A model generated the notes under the pieces. The model saw only the letters and a list, made by a program, of their open reading frames with translations. It ran no database searches and was not told the origin of the DNA. From Coleophoma eucalyptorum (lineage: Eukaryota > Ascomycota > Leotiomycetes > Helotiales > Dermateaceae): a stretch of DNA of 64,000 bases. Shown here piece by piece: positions 1 to 12,655 of the stretch. The position numbers and the translations under genes were made by a program. The first letter of the stretch is position 1. Each line of letters opens with the position of its first letter. The DNA is taken from contig JALRME010000036.1 in the NCBI GenBank assembly GCA_026120035.1, positions 248,001 to 312,000 on the forward strand, given 5' to 3'.

Positions 1-1944
1 AAGAAAGAGGCTTATGGCGCAAATCTTTACGCCGGCAAGATATTGGCAGAGCACGGAGTTCCTATTGCATACAAATCAGTAAGTTTAAAAGTTGCTGGAA
101 CGAGACTCTACTGATGATATCCACAGGACCATGGTGAAGAACAGACCAATGCAAAATATCTCTTGTAGTTTGAACCTGCCTTTTAAGATAACTTATTTTG
201 CTGATCCGTGATTTATAGATTCCAAGCCGCAAACGGCCATGCATTTGGCCTGCCGGCCGATCTTGCACTTCAGTCAGTGACCAGTGTTCCTGCGAAATCC
301 TTGGGAATGGATCATAGAGTAGGTTACCTTCGTCCCGGCTATGATGCGGATATCGCTGTCTGGGACTCTCATCCACTTACTCTTGGGGCAATACCTTTAC
401 AAGTGTATATTGATGGGAAAGCAACACTCGATCCCGTTCAGGTAAAATCGAGTTTGTCAAAAGTCAAGACACAGGATACGAAGGTTCAAGAATCGCCGGC
501 TCCGCGACCTACACTTGCCGCGGATGTAAAAGAAGAAGTGTGTCAAAATGTGGAAATATCTGGATCCAAGGTTGTGATCACGGGTATTACACGCTCTTAT
601 CTTGGCTCATTGAAGGCAAAGTCATCAGTCTCTGGCAACTATACTATGGTCATGACTGGTGGTGAAATTTCTTGCTTCGGATCACACGACGAATGCCTTT
701 CTGCGAGTGAAGGTGGCACTGTAATTCAACTCAAGAACGGCCACGTTCTACCCGGGCTAACAGCAGTAACTGTAAACCTTGGGATGAGCGAGATCGCTTC
801 CGAAGCCAGCACCGGGGATGGCGGTATACCAAAGGGAGATGCAATGGACCCTGAATCTGTGAGCTACGCAAAGTATGGAGTACATCTTGAAGGAAGAGCC
901 TTCAGGCGTGCAAAAATCGGAGGAGTCACTAGAGCTATTTCTCAGCCCCTGATAGACACTTGGTCAGAGCAGAAGCTATTTCTCAGTGGTGTCAGCGTAG
1001 GCATCAAGACCAGCGAGAAAAAAACTATTTTAGATGGTGGCATATTCCAAGATGATGTAGCTCTCCATATAGTCATCGGACAGAACTCGAAGGGTAAGCA
1101 TATTGTTACCAGGTCGTTTGAAGTTTAGCTGATACTGAGAATGTGCAGGCGACCAATCGCCATCAATCTCTAGCGCTGTTGCAAAGCTTCGTAAGCTTCT
1201 GACCACTTCGGCAGGGAAAGACACGATATATGGAAAGGTTGCCAACGGAACCCTTCCTCTCGTAGCTGCCGTGGAGAATAAGGTGAGCACCAACTGGTAT
1301 CAGAACTCGAAATGCTAAATTAACATTTCTAGTACGATATAATGCAGCTCATCAAGATCAAGCAAGATTATCCGGATGTAAATTTGGTCCTTAAAGGTGG
1401 AGCAGGCATACCGTTTGTAAGTTGTATCAACAGTACTTTCTAGTGTGAAACTGATAAAGGTATTATCAGGTGGCGGAAGAACTGGCAGCTGCGAAAATAC
1501 CAGTCATTTTGAATTCTCATCGTGGTGCTCCAGACTCTTTTGAGAAAGTAGAAACTCTCATAGGCCCTCCACTAACTCGCTCTCCGGCCTCGATTCTTAC
1601 AGATGCCGGTGTGACCTTTGCCCTGGCAATCAACGGATTCAGTAAGATTTATTTCTCTCTACAAGATGGGATATAAACTAATCGCCAATCATATAGATGA
1701 CCCTTATATTCATAATCTTGCGCTAGAAGCAGGATGGGTGGCAAAGTATTCTGGTCTGGATGACGATGCCGCTGTTAACCTTGTCTCGAGAAACTTGGAG
1801 AAGATGCTGGGATTGAATATTGATGAAGAGACTAGAGATTGGGTAGTGTACGAGGGGAATCCAATGGCATTCGGTGCCAGTGTTGTTCTTGCTGTGGATG
1901 GTTTGGATAAAGAAATTATAAGCTGCTGGCCGTACTCAGAGTAG
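1..1944 (+). CDS. Amidohydrolase with tandem domains, 5'-truncated by window edge
   Basis: The 3' part of a seven-exon gene (1-78, 127-164, 219-1093, 1149-1282, 1333-1416, 1470-1641, 1697-1944), 542 residues visible, frame kept at every junction. The first ~110 residues are the end of a metal-dependent amidohydrolase of the imidazolonepropionase-like group: NGHAFGLPADLAL, then the family's closing segment GYDADIAVWDSHPLTLGA. After a ~50-residue linker a second amidohydrolase-like domain begins (VVITGI, then VIQLKNGHVLPGL, then FRRAKIGGVTRAISQP) and runs to the stop. In this second copy the metal-binding HxH that normally follows the PG(L/F) turn is absent (the sequence reads TAVTVNLG), so it is probably not catalytic. 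The substrate cannot be told. The start and the first domain's active site lie outside the window. Confidence 0.85.
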
Positions 1945-2644
1945 GTGCCAGTAAAATATCAGATTGCATATGAGATCTTTAATTTATATGTACGGTTTGC
2001 TTTTAGATATTGAGAAAGGGTTTGCGAGACATGAAAACCAACATATGTATATTAGCTAGTAGTGTAGTTGACCAACTATATGTAAGAAAGCCCTTCTATG
2101 GGTAAAAAAATGCGAGCGACATTTCGGCTGAAGAGCTTGTAATTAAGGGAGGAATGGAGATGTAAACATAGGGAAATAAGAGGTCCTAGGATTGTCAGAA
2201 CAGCTTTCTGCAGTAAAAAACGGACATACCCAAACAGACAATGCAGGAGGTCTTAAAACACAAGAACAAATAGAGGCAATGGAATACATAGTGAGAACCG
2301 AAATTTTCTAAATAGCTTTAAATTAACAGAACCCCGATTCCCGCGAGCATAGCTGAACTCAAGGCCTTGCAAGTTGAAGCCCATCGTAGAAGCATCAAGA
2401 ACTATAAAGTAGAGGGCAATTTGATAGCGATCCCTGGGTTTTCTTATCATGCTGGTTTATCTCATGCAGTAAGCAGCCACCCCCTCGGATCAACAATCCA
2501 CCTTCCTCAATCCTGGTGGCACGGATTGACCCCACAACCTCAAATGTAAACAGAAGTATAAAAGAATGGACCTAGCAATCTACTAGAATTTAACCTTCAT
2601 GAAATCTTTACATGCTCGCGTAAAATAAGCCTCAATTTATCAGG
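1945..2644. other. Intergenic: 3' flank of amidohydrolase and promoter of carboxypeptidase
   Basis: About 700 bases, AT-rich, without a convincing gene. It holds the 3' end of the amidohydrolase transcript and, near its right edge, a TATA-like box for the next gene. Confidence 0.6.
2556..2564 (+). promoter_or_regulatory. TATA-like box of the carboxypeptidase gene
   Basis: GTATAAAAG lies about 80 bases before the ATG at 2645, a plausible distance for a core promoter with a short leader. Inferred from sequence only. Confidence 0.4.
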
Positions 2645-4380
2645 ATGGTCGGGAAATTTATGCTCTCGGTGCTCACCCTACTTAGTAACCTCACACTTGT
2701 GGTCAGCTCCCCATTAAGGCAAAGCCCACTCGGCAATGTTGGCAACGATAACAATGTATTGGCCGAGAGCGCCAAGAAGGCCTATACGATCATCGAGCCG
2801 GACGAAGATGTCTGTCGAGCGGGCACCAAACAGTATGCGGGCATGATTGATGTTTCGGAGTCCAATTCTCTATTTTATTGTTCGTCAATTCTTCGATACT
2901 CTGAGGCGAGAAGTACCGAATACTGACGAGGCTGCTCAACCAGGGTTCTTTGAGAGCAGGAATGACCCAGCGAATGATCCGGTAGTGGTTTGGATCAATG
3001 GGTAGCTTCTCTCGCCTTGAACAAAGCAGAGTCGTCACTAACATAGATCTAGCGGACCAGGTGGCTCTTCTCTTTTCGGTCTCTTCGAGGAGATTGGCCC
3101 ATGTTTGGTGAATGACTTCGGGAATGACACGGTATTCAATGCAGCAAGCTGGAACAACTACTCTAGCATGCTGTTCATCGAGTAAGGGCTTGATTACTTT
3201 TTAAACGGAGCAAAACTGACAATATGGATATCCAGCCAACCCGCAGGCGTTGGCTTCTCGTCCGTGAATGGCAGCGTTGAAGGCGGTCCAGCAACCCTCC
3301 TTGGAGCAGCAGCGGACTTTGAGAAATTGCTGACCATTTTCTTCACCGAGGCATTTCCGCAATTCTCAACCCAGCCATTCCACCTGAGTGGTGAATCATT
3401 TGCGGGCCACTACCTCCCGGCATTCACCAAGTATATTGGTGAACGACAGAAGATGCTAGCTAAAGATCATTTGCCTGTTCCAATCCAGTCTATTGTACTT
3501 GTGGACGCTGCGGTCGATGTAACAATGAATGTTGTTGGTGGGCTTTATGACCACTTCTGCAGTCGTGATGAGGCCGGGCATTTGAACAAGCCAAATGGAT
3601 TCAACCAGACGGCTTGTACAGCGATGGAAGAAACCTTGCCGGCTTGTGAAAAGTTGATACAGCAATGCGATGATACATACGATAAAAACATCTGCATGTT
3701 CGCGCTGGCATACTGCGAAGAGGTGGTTGGAAAATGGCTCTTCGATGACGTTGTGAGAGGAGGGAGGGATCCGTACGATGATCGAAAAGTGTGCAAGGAA
3801 CCTCCCCTCTGCGAAGACTTCCAGAATGGCACCACGAGCACGTATCTGAACTCTGAGAAAATCCACAAGGCCTTGAATATTCCATATAATTTCACATACT
3901 ACGGTGCCAACATGGAGCTGAACCAGCGCTTTTGTGCAAGTGGTGATTGCGCAATCCCCACCACGAGGGAACTACAGTATGTTTTGGAAGAGATGGATAC
4001 AAAACTATTAGTGGTCAACGGAAACAATGACGGTCTTGTGTAAGTATTCTAGACTTCACTGGTTTCCTAGGGGAAACATATGAATGCTAAGGCTAACTCT
4101 TCTACACAGGACCACTGAAGGCAACATTAAATTCTATGAACATCTCCCCTGGAACAAGCAAGCACTATTCCGTGTGCAACATTTCATAGACTGGTTTTGG
4201 CCAAATGGGAAGGTTGGTGGAATGAAAGGCGGGCAGACGAAGAGTGCTGGAAAGTTGAGCTTCGCGACGGTTGATGAGGCTGGCCATACCTCACCAGGAG
4301 ATCAGCCGGAAGCTGTTGCCTTTCTCATCGAATGCTGGGTGAACGGCGCCTCTGTTAGTGGCAGTCCTTGTCCAATCTGA
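2645..4380 (+). CDS. Secreted serine carboxypeptidase (peptidase family S10)
   Basis: Five exons (2645-2879, 2944-3001, 3053-3181, 3236-4039, 4110-4380) give 498 residues. A hydrophobic signal peptide (FMLSVLTLLSNLTLVVSS) starts the protein. The S10 landmarks follow in order: SLFYWFFESRND, WINGGPGGSS (oxyanion region), FIDQPAGVGFS, the nucleophile Ser195 in GESFAGHY, a probable catalytic Asp near residue 406 (NGNNDGLV) and His468 in DEAGHTSPGDQP. The first intron uses an unusual GTTCGT donor at 2880; it is supported because removing it restores the conserved YWFFES segment. Several N-glycosylation sequons and paired cysteines in the lid insertion fit a secreted or vacuolar exopeptidase that removes C-terminal residues. 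The acidic-site variants (NND, HTSPG instead of HMVPY) suggest a divergent secreted subgroup rather than vacuolar CPY. Confidence 0.92.
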
Positions 4381-4652
4381 ATTTTGTACCGCTCAAAGTT
4401 GTGGTGAGTAAGAAATCAAAGACGATTCACGTCTCTTGTCAAGATATGTATGGACAGCAAAATAGTTTGAATTTGCTCGTTTGAATGAAAATGCAGCATG
4501 GTATCAAACTAGCATCCAAAATCTGCATGCACCCCCCCGTAAGCTCCCTACCAAACCAACCCGTAAACGCCTTCATTAACATCAATATACTTGATACTCA
4601 AGCTCGCTAAAACACTCCTATACAGCCGTAAAGCCCGTGAAGGCTCTGTGAT

Positions 4653-7600
4653 TTACTTTTTGCCTCTTGCCAAAAGTTTATCTGCAAGTTCAGCAACAGC
4701 CCCAGCCCAGGTCCCCCTTTCTCCTTTGCCTTTCTCTGTTACATGGTTACCAAGTCTGTTTAGCAGAAACTCTCTGATCTTTGGCTCATTGAATCTCTCC
4801 CCATACACAACATGCGCATTAGGATTGATCTCCACCTCAAGACCACTCTCACCGCTTTGGCTCAATAATTCAAAGGCAATTTTGACCTTTGTCTCCAGTT
4901 GTGCAATTAACAGCGATGACTGGATTACAATAGACGAGTCTGAAGTCTTGCTGATATCGGTAAGACAGCTGGTACTGAGGAGACGGATGTCGTCGACGAC
5001 AGCATTTGCCTTATTCCAAGCCATACTGACTGAGTCGAGCATCGCCTTCACCGACGTCTGAGACTGCGGGAGCCCTCGGACGTGATCCCGAATGCTTTGT
5101 AAGAAAAATTCCCTCTCCGCCGTTAAAGGAAGCGGATTTGGTTCTCGGTTGGCAGCAATGTACCATAAATCAATTCGGGAGCTCACAGGCTGAACCGCAG
5201 AGCCGCTGTGCGACATGAATGAGGACGCATCAAACACCAACTCTATTTCTTTGCGATAAGTCATAGACGTGGTAGACCCTGAAACACCAGTTATCGTCCA
5301 TCCATATTCCTCTTCAATTTTATCAACTTTGGCTGCATGACTATTAGTTTTGCTCCATCTGTCAAATTCGAAGACTTACCTTTAAGAGCACTGATTTCAC
5401 TTGTGGTCCAGCCCCGACACTCTTCTCTAATTTTCTCAGCTTCACAAATTTCATCCAGGCAGGCCTGCTTTCTCGCTGTACCAAGCTCGATTTCTGTCTC
5501 CCTTTCTTTCAGCTCTGCCTGAAGATCCGCGATCATCTTTTGCTTCGACTGAATTTCGTCATCAAGGCTAATCAGCTTATGGCGAGCGTCAGCAAGGTCG
5601 TTCGGATCACAGCTCGCAAGTTCGTCGGCAGACTGTTGGAGATCAGCCTCCTCCACTGACAGCTTTGTTGCCCTTTCTTGGAGATCTGGTAAAATTGTAT
5701 CGATGAGAGCCTGTTGCTGATCCATAATCTCTTCGTCTTGGACCATCCCATCTGCGATCCTTAATAGACCGTCATTTAACAGAGTGCGAAGCAGCTTCAG
5801 ACGCCACTCATACCACATCCCTTTACTTTCAAGCCTGGCATGTGTTTTAACATTTTTCAGTTGATTGTCCATTACCACCTTCATCTCTGGGGTTGCGGAT
5901 ATATATTCTCGGAAAAGTGGAGGATTCTCTTCAAATGTCTCAGCTTCAATCTCCTTGAAAGTCTTGCGACCTTGCGAGATATAGGATTTTAGCTCTCGGC
6001 ATTGCTATCATAGTCAGCGATGAGTGTGTATAGAATCCATATGTAACTTACGTGTTGGAAAAGCTCAAGCATCTGAACAGTGCTTGCCCCAACTGCAACA
6101 CAATCCTCAAATGACGGTGCTACTTCTTGAGACATGGAGCCTATCAGGGAATCCGTCTTTGGGGCGACTGTGTGTCTACGTTTGGTAGTTGTAAGTTCCA
6201 TAAACCTAATACTCGTCATATTAAGAAAGTCTTGTAGGTGAATACGATCTTCAGGCAAATTAGTTTCTTCGATCTGAGGCTCGTCGACTGGTTCCTTTTC
6301 GGTAGGAGGTGGGATCTTAACAGGGCTAGCATTTGCCTCTGCATCCCTGAAGCGACCTTGCCCATGTGGAGTGCTAAGACTAGCATTCTTGACGGGTGAT
6401 ACGGAAGTAGTGGGAGTAATGATAGTAGTGGTCGTGTCGTCGAGGCTTTTGCGGGCAGCACGCGTCAAGCGACCGTTAGTAGTCTCTGCTTTTGAGGGTG
6501 GAATTGGAAGCCTAATTTTCTTGACGGGACTCCCTTGAATGTCCTTCAAGCGCTTGAAATCGTCCTCATCTTCGTCCTCGTCGTCGAGCTCTGCTGGTCG
6601 TTTACCTAGAATGCCCTTTGCGGCCCCAACATGGAGGCTTTTACGGCCCTTTAGAGACTTCTTTTTAGGCGTCATGCTTTGGATCATCTCCTTAAGATTC
6701 AATGTTGTGTCGTTTTCTTGGGTATTGTCTGCCTCGCGCTCCAGAATCTTTCTGCCATTCTCACGATCTTCTTCCTGTTGTCTTTCGTTGTCGACCTCCT
6801 CTTCCATAGCCCTAGGGCTGCTGAATCGAACACCACGAGACCCCTGATCCAAGGTCATTGGCTGGAAGGAAGAAGCTTGTTCACCAAGTGATACCCGTCG
6901 ATCAAGGAGAGCAGCAATACGTGGGGACCCGAGGCCTTCTCGGTCAAGTCCAATGCCAGTAGAGATTCGTCTTCGTGGGGTCAAAATAACGCTTGGAGTC
7001 GCAGCTCCTGTGTTCACATTCTTGGAAAAGAGTTGATTAGGAGTAGTAGTCTTGTCATTTCGAGCAGATTTTGGCGTAGTTGAGGCAGCCTCAATCTCAT
7101 GCTTGAAGAGCTTTTTTGGAGAAGATGTCCGCATAACAACGTTCTTTGATGGGGGTGTCTTGCCAGGAGTTGTCGGTCTTAAGGGCTGAGGAGTCAACTG
7201 CTTCGACGGTGTTGTTGGCTTTTTGATTGGTGTACTTGAGTTCAGCTTGGACCTTGGAGTCGTAGAAGTACGAGCTTCTGCACTCCGACGTAGGCCTTTG
7301 CTTTTGAATGCCGCAAGGCTGGGACTCCCCGTCTCAGATGCCATGGCCATGGTCAGTACTGGTACTATAGGCTTGGGTGGTGAAGAAGAGATTTCAACCC
7401 GGAAAGGCGAACTTCCTATGTCAGTCTCTAATTCCATCAATCTTTTCGCCTCAGCACGATTTCCAGGGCTCGGTTGTGGGGGCAAGATGCCTCCAAGAGC
7501 AGTGGTAATATCCATACCAATTGTTGCATCTGCAGGCTCTTCAATGACCTCGTCAACAGACGGCATGATACAGCCCATAGCGACTGTCATATCCATAGTC

Positions 7601-9463
7601 TCATCGGCAGCAGCTGAATCCAGACTCTCACGGGCTCGCTTTTTTTGTGCCACTGCTGACGACTGTCTACGGCTTTTAGGAGCAGCAGCTTGTCCTGCAG
7701 GAAGGACACCGCCAATCACGGATGTAAACTCCATAGTCATATCTTCTTCACCATTGGACTCTTCTTCGTCTTGGGGAGCTTGAATACCTCCAATGGCCAT
7801 GGTAAGGTCCATGGTCTCGTCTCCAAGGGGCTCTGAACCACCAGAAGACCTTCTTCGATTGCTTTGACGCCGACCTGCAGACAGGGATTTTCGTCCTCCG
7901 GTGGGCTTTGGCTTGTTTGTAGCTTCATTCGAGATAATGCCCCCGAATGCGCGTGTGACATCCATAGACATCTCGTCATCTTGCTGGTCAGCCAGAATGC
8001 CGCCGACAGCACTCGTCATATCCATTGTCATGTCGTCACCATCAGATTGCTCCGCTGCATCAGATACATCAGTTTTGACAGCTGTTGAGAATGGATTAAG
8101 GTTTTCCTGATCTTCGACCGATTCCAGATTTGCTGCAATACCTTTCTTAGACCATGGCGTAAAAGAGGCGACAATCTCTTCATCCTCAGCCATATTCGCG
8201 TCTCCTTGCTCGTCGAATTTTAAATCCTGGGTGCCGGCTTGACGTGCAGCGACTCTTAATGCCTCGTCCAATCTAGCATTGGACCCCGTGCTTGAACTTG
8301 ACTGCACTGACGCCATTGACATATCCGTGGTATTTCCTCCATCTAAGCTCATAGCTGTTCCGTCACCATCATCAGAATCACTGTTTGATTCGGACCCCTC
8401 ATCTTCCTCGATAATTTCGTCAACTTCGCTGCCATCTGCTGAGCTACTACCACTATAAGGACTTGATGATATCGCCTCATCTGGATTGTTGAAATTCATA
8501 GGAGGAATACCGGAGCTTCTACGACGCTTCTTCTGATGTAGGTCGCGCTGATGAGTTGGCGAAACGGCAGTCGTGTCTTCCTCGACTTGCTCAGGTGGGG
8601 TGGATGGAAGTTCTGCGGGATCAGAGCTTGTCAGCTCAGGAGTCCGCGCCTGAGGAGTTCCTAGGTCTCCTTGTGATGCTGAGGAAGCCCGCCGAGTCGA
8701 GTTTGTTGCAGCAGAAGAGGTCGTCGAATCCTGATACTCCAATACTACGTCCCAGGTATGTAGTGTTGCTTCTGGTGCAAAAGATACTCGGCGATTGGCG
8801 AGAGATTTCCGTCGCGCATCTCGGCGTGATTTGATGTCCTTCTCGAGTTCTTGTCTTTCTTTCTCCTCCCGCTCTCTTGCCGCAGCTTGTTGCTCTTCCT
8901 CTGTCCGCAGAGTTACTCTTGTCTCATTCACCGCAGGACTCACCGCGATATGAAATGGATTGGCCAGACGCTCACTACCAGTGATTGGCGCCGGTAGTGC
9001 GGCAGGTGTGTCTAAGCTGAAGTCTATCAGAAGGTTCGAATTCGCAGCAGATGGAGCTGGCAGTAGTGATGGAGCCGACTTCTTTGGGCTGCGCATAGAA
9101 TTATGCGCCGGGATCTCTCGTAATGGCGGCATCGTAGGCTTCAAAATTGATCGTGGAGTCAGTTGGGGTATAGATGCCAAAGACTACATAACATTAGCCG
9201 CACTCAACAAACAGATTCCACTTCACATAGTTTACCTTGCGCCTATTTCCTGAACTATCTCCCAGCGCATCCAGTCCCCCTGGACCTATGCTCTTACTTC
9301 TTGATTTTTTCCCTGGCTTTTCGCCAGCTGCACCTCTCTTCCCACGTAGTGCGCCTAAGTCTGCCGTCATATTTTCTTGGTCTGATTGCGGGATGCCTCC
9401 GATTGACTTGCGCGACTTGGGTCGGCGTGTCGCAGGAAGCGTGACCTCATCTCGAGAAGCCAT
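4653..9463 (-). CDS. spc7: Kinetochore scaffold Spc7 / KNL1 / Spc105
   Basis: Four exons, read right to left: 9236-9463, 6052-9183, 5380-6004, 4653-5332; 1554 residues. The protein links outer kinetochore microtubule attachment to the spindle checkpoint. Visible: a basic N-terminus; the PP1-docking pair SILK (residues ~88-91) and RVSF (~208-211, RRVSFAPEATLHTWDV); six MELT-like repeats, each followed by a hydrophobic-Gly-Gly tail (MDMTSAVGG, MDVTRAFGG, MDLTMAIGG, MEFTSVIGG, MDMTVAMGC, MDITTALGG; coded around 7480-8040), the phosphosites read by Bub3-Bub1; a long disordered, TP-rich middle; then a C-terminal region starting with LPEDRIHLQDFLNMTSIRFMEL, a coiled coil coded around 5400-5850, and an RWD-type end coded by the last exon. 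The start is the first Met of the short exon 1. It is head-to-head with the S11 gene. Confidence 0.95.
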
Positions 9464-9817
9464 AGTTATGTTGGAGAGAGAGCTGAAAGCTCGAAATCTC
9501 TGATTCGTAACAACGTCTTAAGATTACATACAGATCCTGACGTCGTGAAGTGGTGGTGTTTTTCTGATGCGGAAGCTAGTATCCTTGTCAACCTTGAAGT
9601 AAACAAACCGACGCGTCTGGTGGTCGCTTCCGAATTTGCAGCTTCCGCACTTCGTGCCTTAGGCCGCAATTGTATTTTAGACCCTTACCGCTTATAGCTA
9701 GATATTTCGCTTAGCCCACAGCACAATCTTTCGAAAAACTTCAGTGCAGCGCATTTGTGAGAGATCAAGAGACCATCGACAACAACTCCACGACTTGCGA
9801 CTCGACATACCGCAGCC
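9464..9817. promoter_or_regulatory. Divergent promoter region between spc7 and rps11
   Basis: 354 bases separate the two start codons, so both promoters and leaders must lie here. I see no clear TATA box on the S11 side. No other gene is visible. Confidence 0.6.
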
Positions 9818-10582
9818 ATGGCCACCGAACTTACCGTCCAATCTGAGCGCGCTTTCCAGAAGCAGCCTCACATCTTCCTTAACTCCAAGTCAAAGGCCAA
9901 GTCCAGCAGAGTCGGCAAGGGAGGACGAAGATGGTACAAGGACGTTGGTTTGGGATTCAGAACACCAAAGAACGCCATTGAGGGTACCTACATTGGTATG
10001 TGGATTTCTGGATATTGAAGCCGTGGCTCGATGGGCGCAATAGCTGCTGGGCGTGGAGATATTCTCGAAGCAGTGGCACGAGCTCTAGGCAGCGCTCAGA
10101 ATTGCATATGCTTCTTGAAGGACTGAGATTTTTATGGGAGAAATTTGCTGACATTTGGATTTGTACAGACAAGAAGTGCCCATTCACTGGTCTTGTTTCC
10201 ATCCGTGGCCGTATCTTGACCGGTACCGTCGTCTCCACCAAGATGCACCGCACTCTCATCATCCGCCGAGAATACCTCCACTTCATCCCAAAATACGCCC
10301 GTTATGAGAAGAGACACAAGAACCTTGCTGCACACGTTTCCCCAGCTTTTCGTGTTGAGGAGGGTGACCAAGTTACCGTTGGCCAATGCAGACCTTTGAG
10401 CAAGACCGTACGTTTGAACCAGCAATTTTAAGAGCTTGTAGATGCATTAGCATAGCTATACTTCAAGCATGCGCAGAGATTTTGCCAGTCGCTAACATTT
10501 ATCTTTCTTGCAGGTCCGATTCAACGTTCTCCGCGTGCTTCCACGAACTGGCAAGGCCGTCAAGGCTTTCAGCAAGTTCTAA
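9818..10582 (+). CDS. rps11: 40S ribosomal protein S11 (uS17)
   Basis: Three exons (9818-9995, 10169-10407, 10514-10582), 161 residues, the normal length for eukaryotic uS17. The start [20 protein letters not shown] and the body with [31 protein letters not shown] and RFNVLRV are typical of the family. It is a primary rRNA-binding protein of the small subunit. The first intron (173 bases) is long for this window and sits early in the coding region, as is common in fungal ribosomal protein genes. Splicing is unambiguous: both introns have GT..AG ends, the frame is kept and the protein is complete. Confidence 0.97.
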
Positions 10583-11213
10583 ACGATTTTTCTACGGGGT
10601 TACTTGATTTGATACGGTTGCATTGGGTTATGGGTTGCAGATCAGATTAAAGGGTCGTGATCAAAAAGAATTGCGAAAGACTATACGGACACGATGTGCA
10701 AATAGCTCCAGAAAATCTGAATGCATCAACCACTTCTAAAGGCCACTCTTCGATGGTAGCAACGTGAAAGATCGGACTTGGCATTACTGATCTAGGAGTC
10801 TTGTATAGGGAAGGTTGAGTGAGGTTAGCGAAAATTAGCCCAAACTCTTGACACCAGCAGCTCTGTAAGATGCAGATAGAGATCTGGTAGCTGTCAAGAT
10901 CTGGACCGATCGAACTTCGTAGTAATGAAGCTAGAACGCCCGTTGATCCTTTGTTATACATCTCGTTCACCCACAATCCTCACATTCTGCCAGCTAAATA
11001 ATAGCATATTAGTAAGAGTAAGAAAGGCTTTCTTAAAATTACTCAAGCAAGCGCTTGATTGGCTTACCATGCCCATGATCTAACGTCACTACTGACAACG
11101 GCCGGGCCAGTATATTCACTATATCTTTAACAAGATGTCTCTGTTTTGAACTTAAAAGGACTTTGAGATACAGGACCTTCTGTCTAGGATATCTAGATTC
11201 TAATGACTACTAC
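10583..11213. other. Intergenic between convergent genes
   Basis: About 630 bases between the 3' ends of rps11 and the O-methyltransferase gene. I see only probable 3' untranslated sequence and AT-rich filler. Confidence 0.6.
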
Positions 11214-12655
11214 CTATTGTCTCAATCTACACTCTATCACAGTCTGAGGTCCAATCTTGGATCTCCAAATCTTCACAAGTTCTAGCCCGGCAGAAGAGAG
11301 TAGCGATGTGAACTCCTTCTCAGATCTTTCCTTTCCTCCAATGATGAGCATACAGAGATCCATCCAATACACTGTCCTGTCCACACCTTCTGGCTGGCGT
11401 GGCACGATCATCTCGCCTATCAGAAGCCTAGAGTCAGGTGCCATGGCATCGGCAATATTCTTCAGGATAGTCCTCGCTTCTGTGTCTTGCCAGTTATGCA
11501 TGATACGGCGCAGATAGTAGATATGAGCATCTGTCGTTTGTCAGCGACAATTCACCGGTTTTGAACGAATCGGTAAATGTGAGCTCACTTTTCACAGGCT
11601 GCGGAGTGAAGAAGTCAATTGCCATTTTCTCCACGTCAGGAAGCTGCTCATCGGAGATAGCATCGAGCACAGGCTTCCTGTCTTGCAAGATCAACTTGCC
11701 AATACCAACTACGCCAGCGTCACTCATCTCTTTCTTGATCTGCAATAGGCTTTGTCCTCTACCTCCAGCTACATCAACAAGAAAGACTCTTTCTGAGTCA
11801 GTTGTGTCGATGGAACTGGCTAATGAGGAGAAAGGAAACATCCCAAGGACCGGAAGAGCTGCTTCCTGGGTAGTCATGGCTCTATTAAACCGAGCAAGTC
11901 GATCTGGGAAGTCTAGAAGCACTTCATAGAAGCTTTTGCCTTCCTTGTTGTTGGCCCATGAGTATGGAGAGCGCTTGGGGTCAATGATTGAATTTGTTTC
12001 GTGTGTTGCAACATACTCAGGAATTCGGTGTGCCACAGGCGAGATTTCATCCACGCTTTTAATTCCGAGTCAGTATTACCACACTTTTGAGCAGATATCT
12101 CTTCTTAGAACAGTCGACGCTTACCAGAGCTCGTAAAAATCGACTTCCGATCCTTCCAGATATGCGAGAGAAAATGGCGTATGAGCATAGAGGTCTTCTC
12201 CAGCTGACTCGATGATACCAGTAGCAGATATGATTCTCATCAAGCGCGCTACAAAACACAAGATTAGCACGGAGACCTTGCCCCTTATTCTATGTGGCTT
12301 ATCTACTCAAGACTTCTTCATTGGCACCAATACTTGAGGCCAGCTCCTTCGCAGTAATGGCACCCTCACGTGGCATCTTTGCTAGAGCACCCATCCGTAG
12401 CATTGTCCTCACTGCTGCGGTCTCGGAATACTTGATTATGTAAATCAATACCACTCATCACAGGATGCCATTACAACTCACATTGGTGAGCTGGCGAAAC
12501 ATGGCCTCAGCAGGAGTGTCTAACTTATGATGCAGCGCCTCGAGCTTTTCGACGAGATCCAGTCGAGTAGCTCGATCAGGATTCTTGACATCATATGTTT
12601 TCGCTGTTGCAAGCAACGCTTCAATATCTCCTACGATGTCTGTATTGGAAGACAT
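11214..12655 (-). CDS. SAM-dependent O-methyltransferase (plant-type, fungal secondary metabolism)
   Basis: Five exons, right to left: 12482-12655, 12307-12430, 12125-12248, 11589-12055, 11214-11530; 401 residues, the usual size of the family. The N-terminal part is a winged-helix dimerisation domain (AVRTMLRMGALAKMPREGAITAKELA, then LMRIISATGII). The catalytic domain has the SAM-binding motif LVDVAGGRGQSLLQI, then DRKPVLDAI, and YYLRRIMHNWQD with the His that acts as catalytic base in this family. It would methylate a hydroxyl group of a phenolic or polyketide-type small molecule. No polyketide synthase, P450 or other cluster gene lies beside it, so the pathway is unknown. The exon 1-2 acceptor (CAAG at 12431-12434) is weak but keeps the frame and the domain. 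Confidence 0.9.

Noticed and set aside
7223..7783. 186-codon plus-strand frame opposite spc7
   Set aside because: Antisense shadow of the MELT-repeat region.
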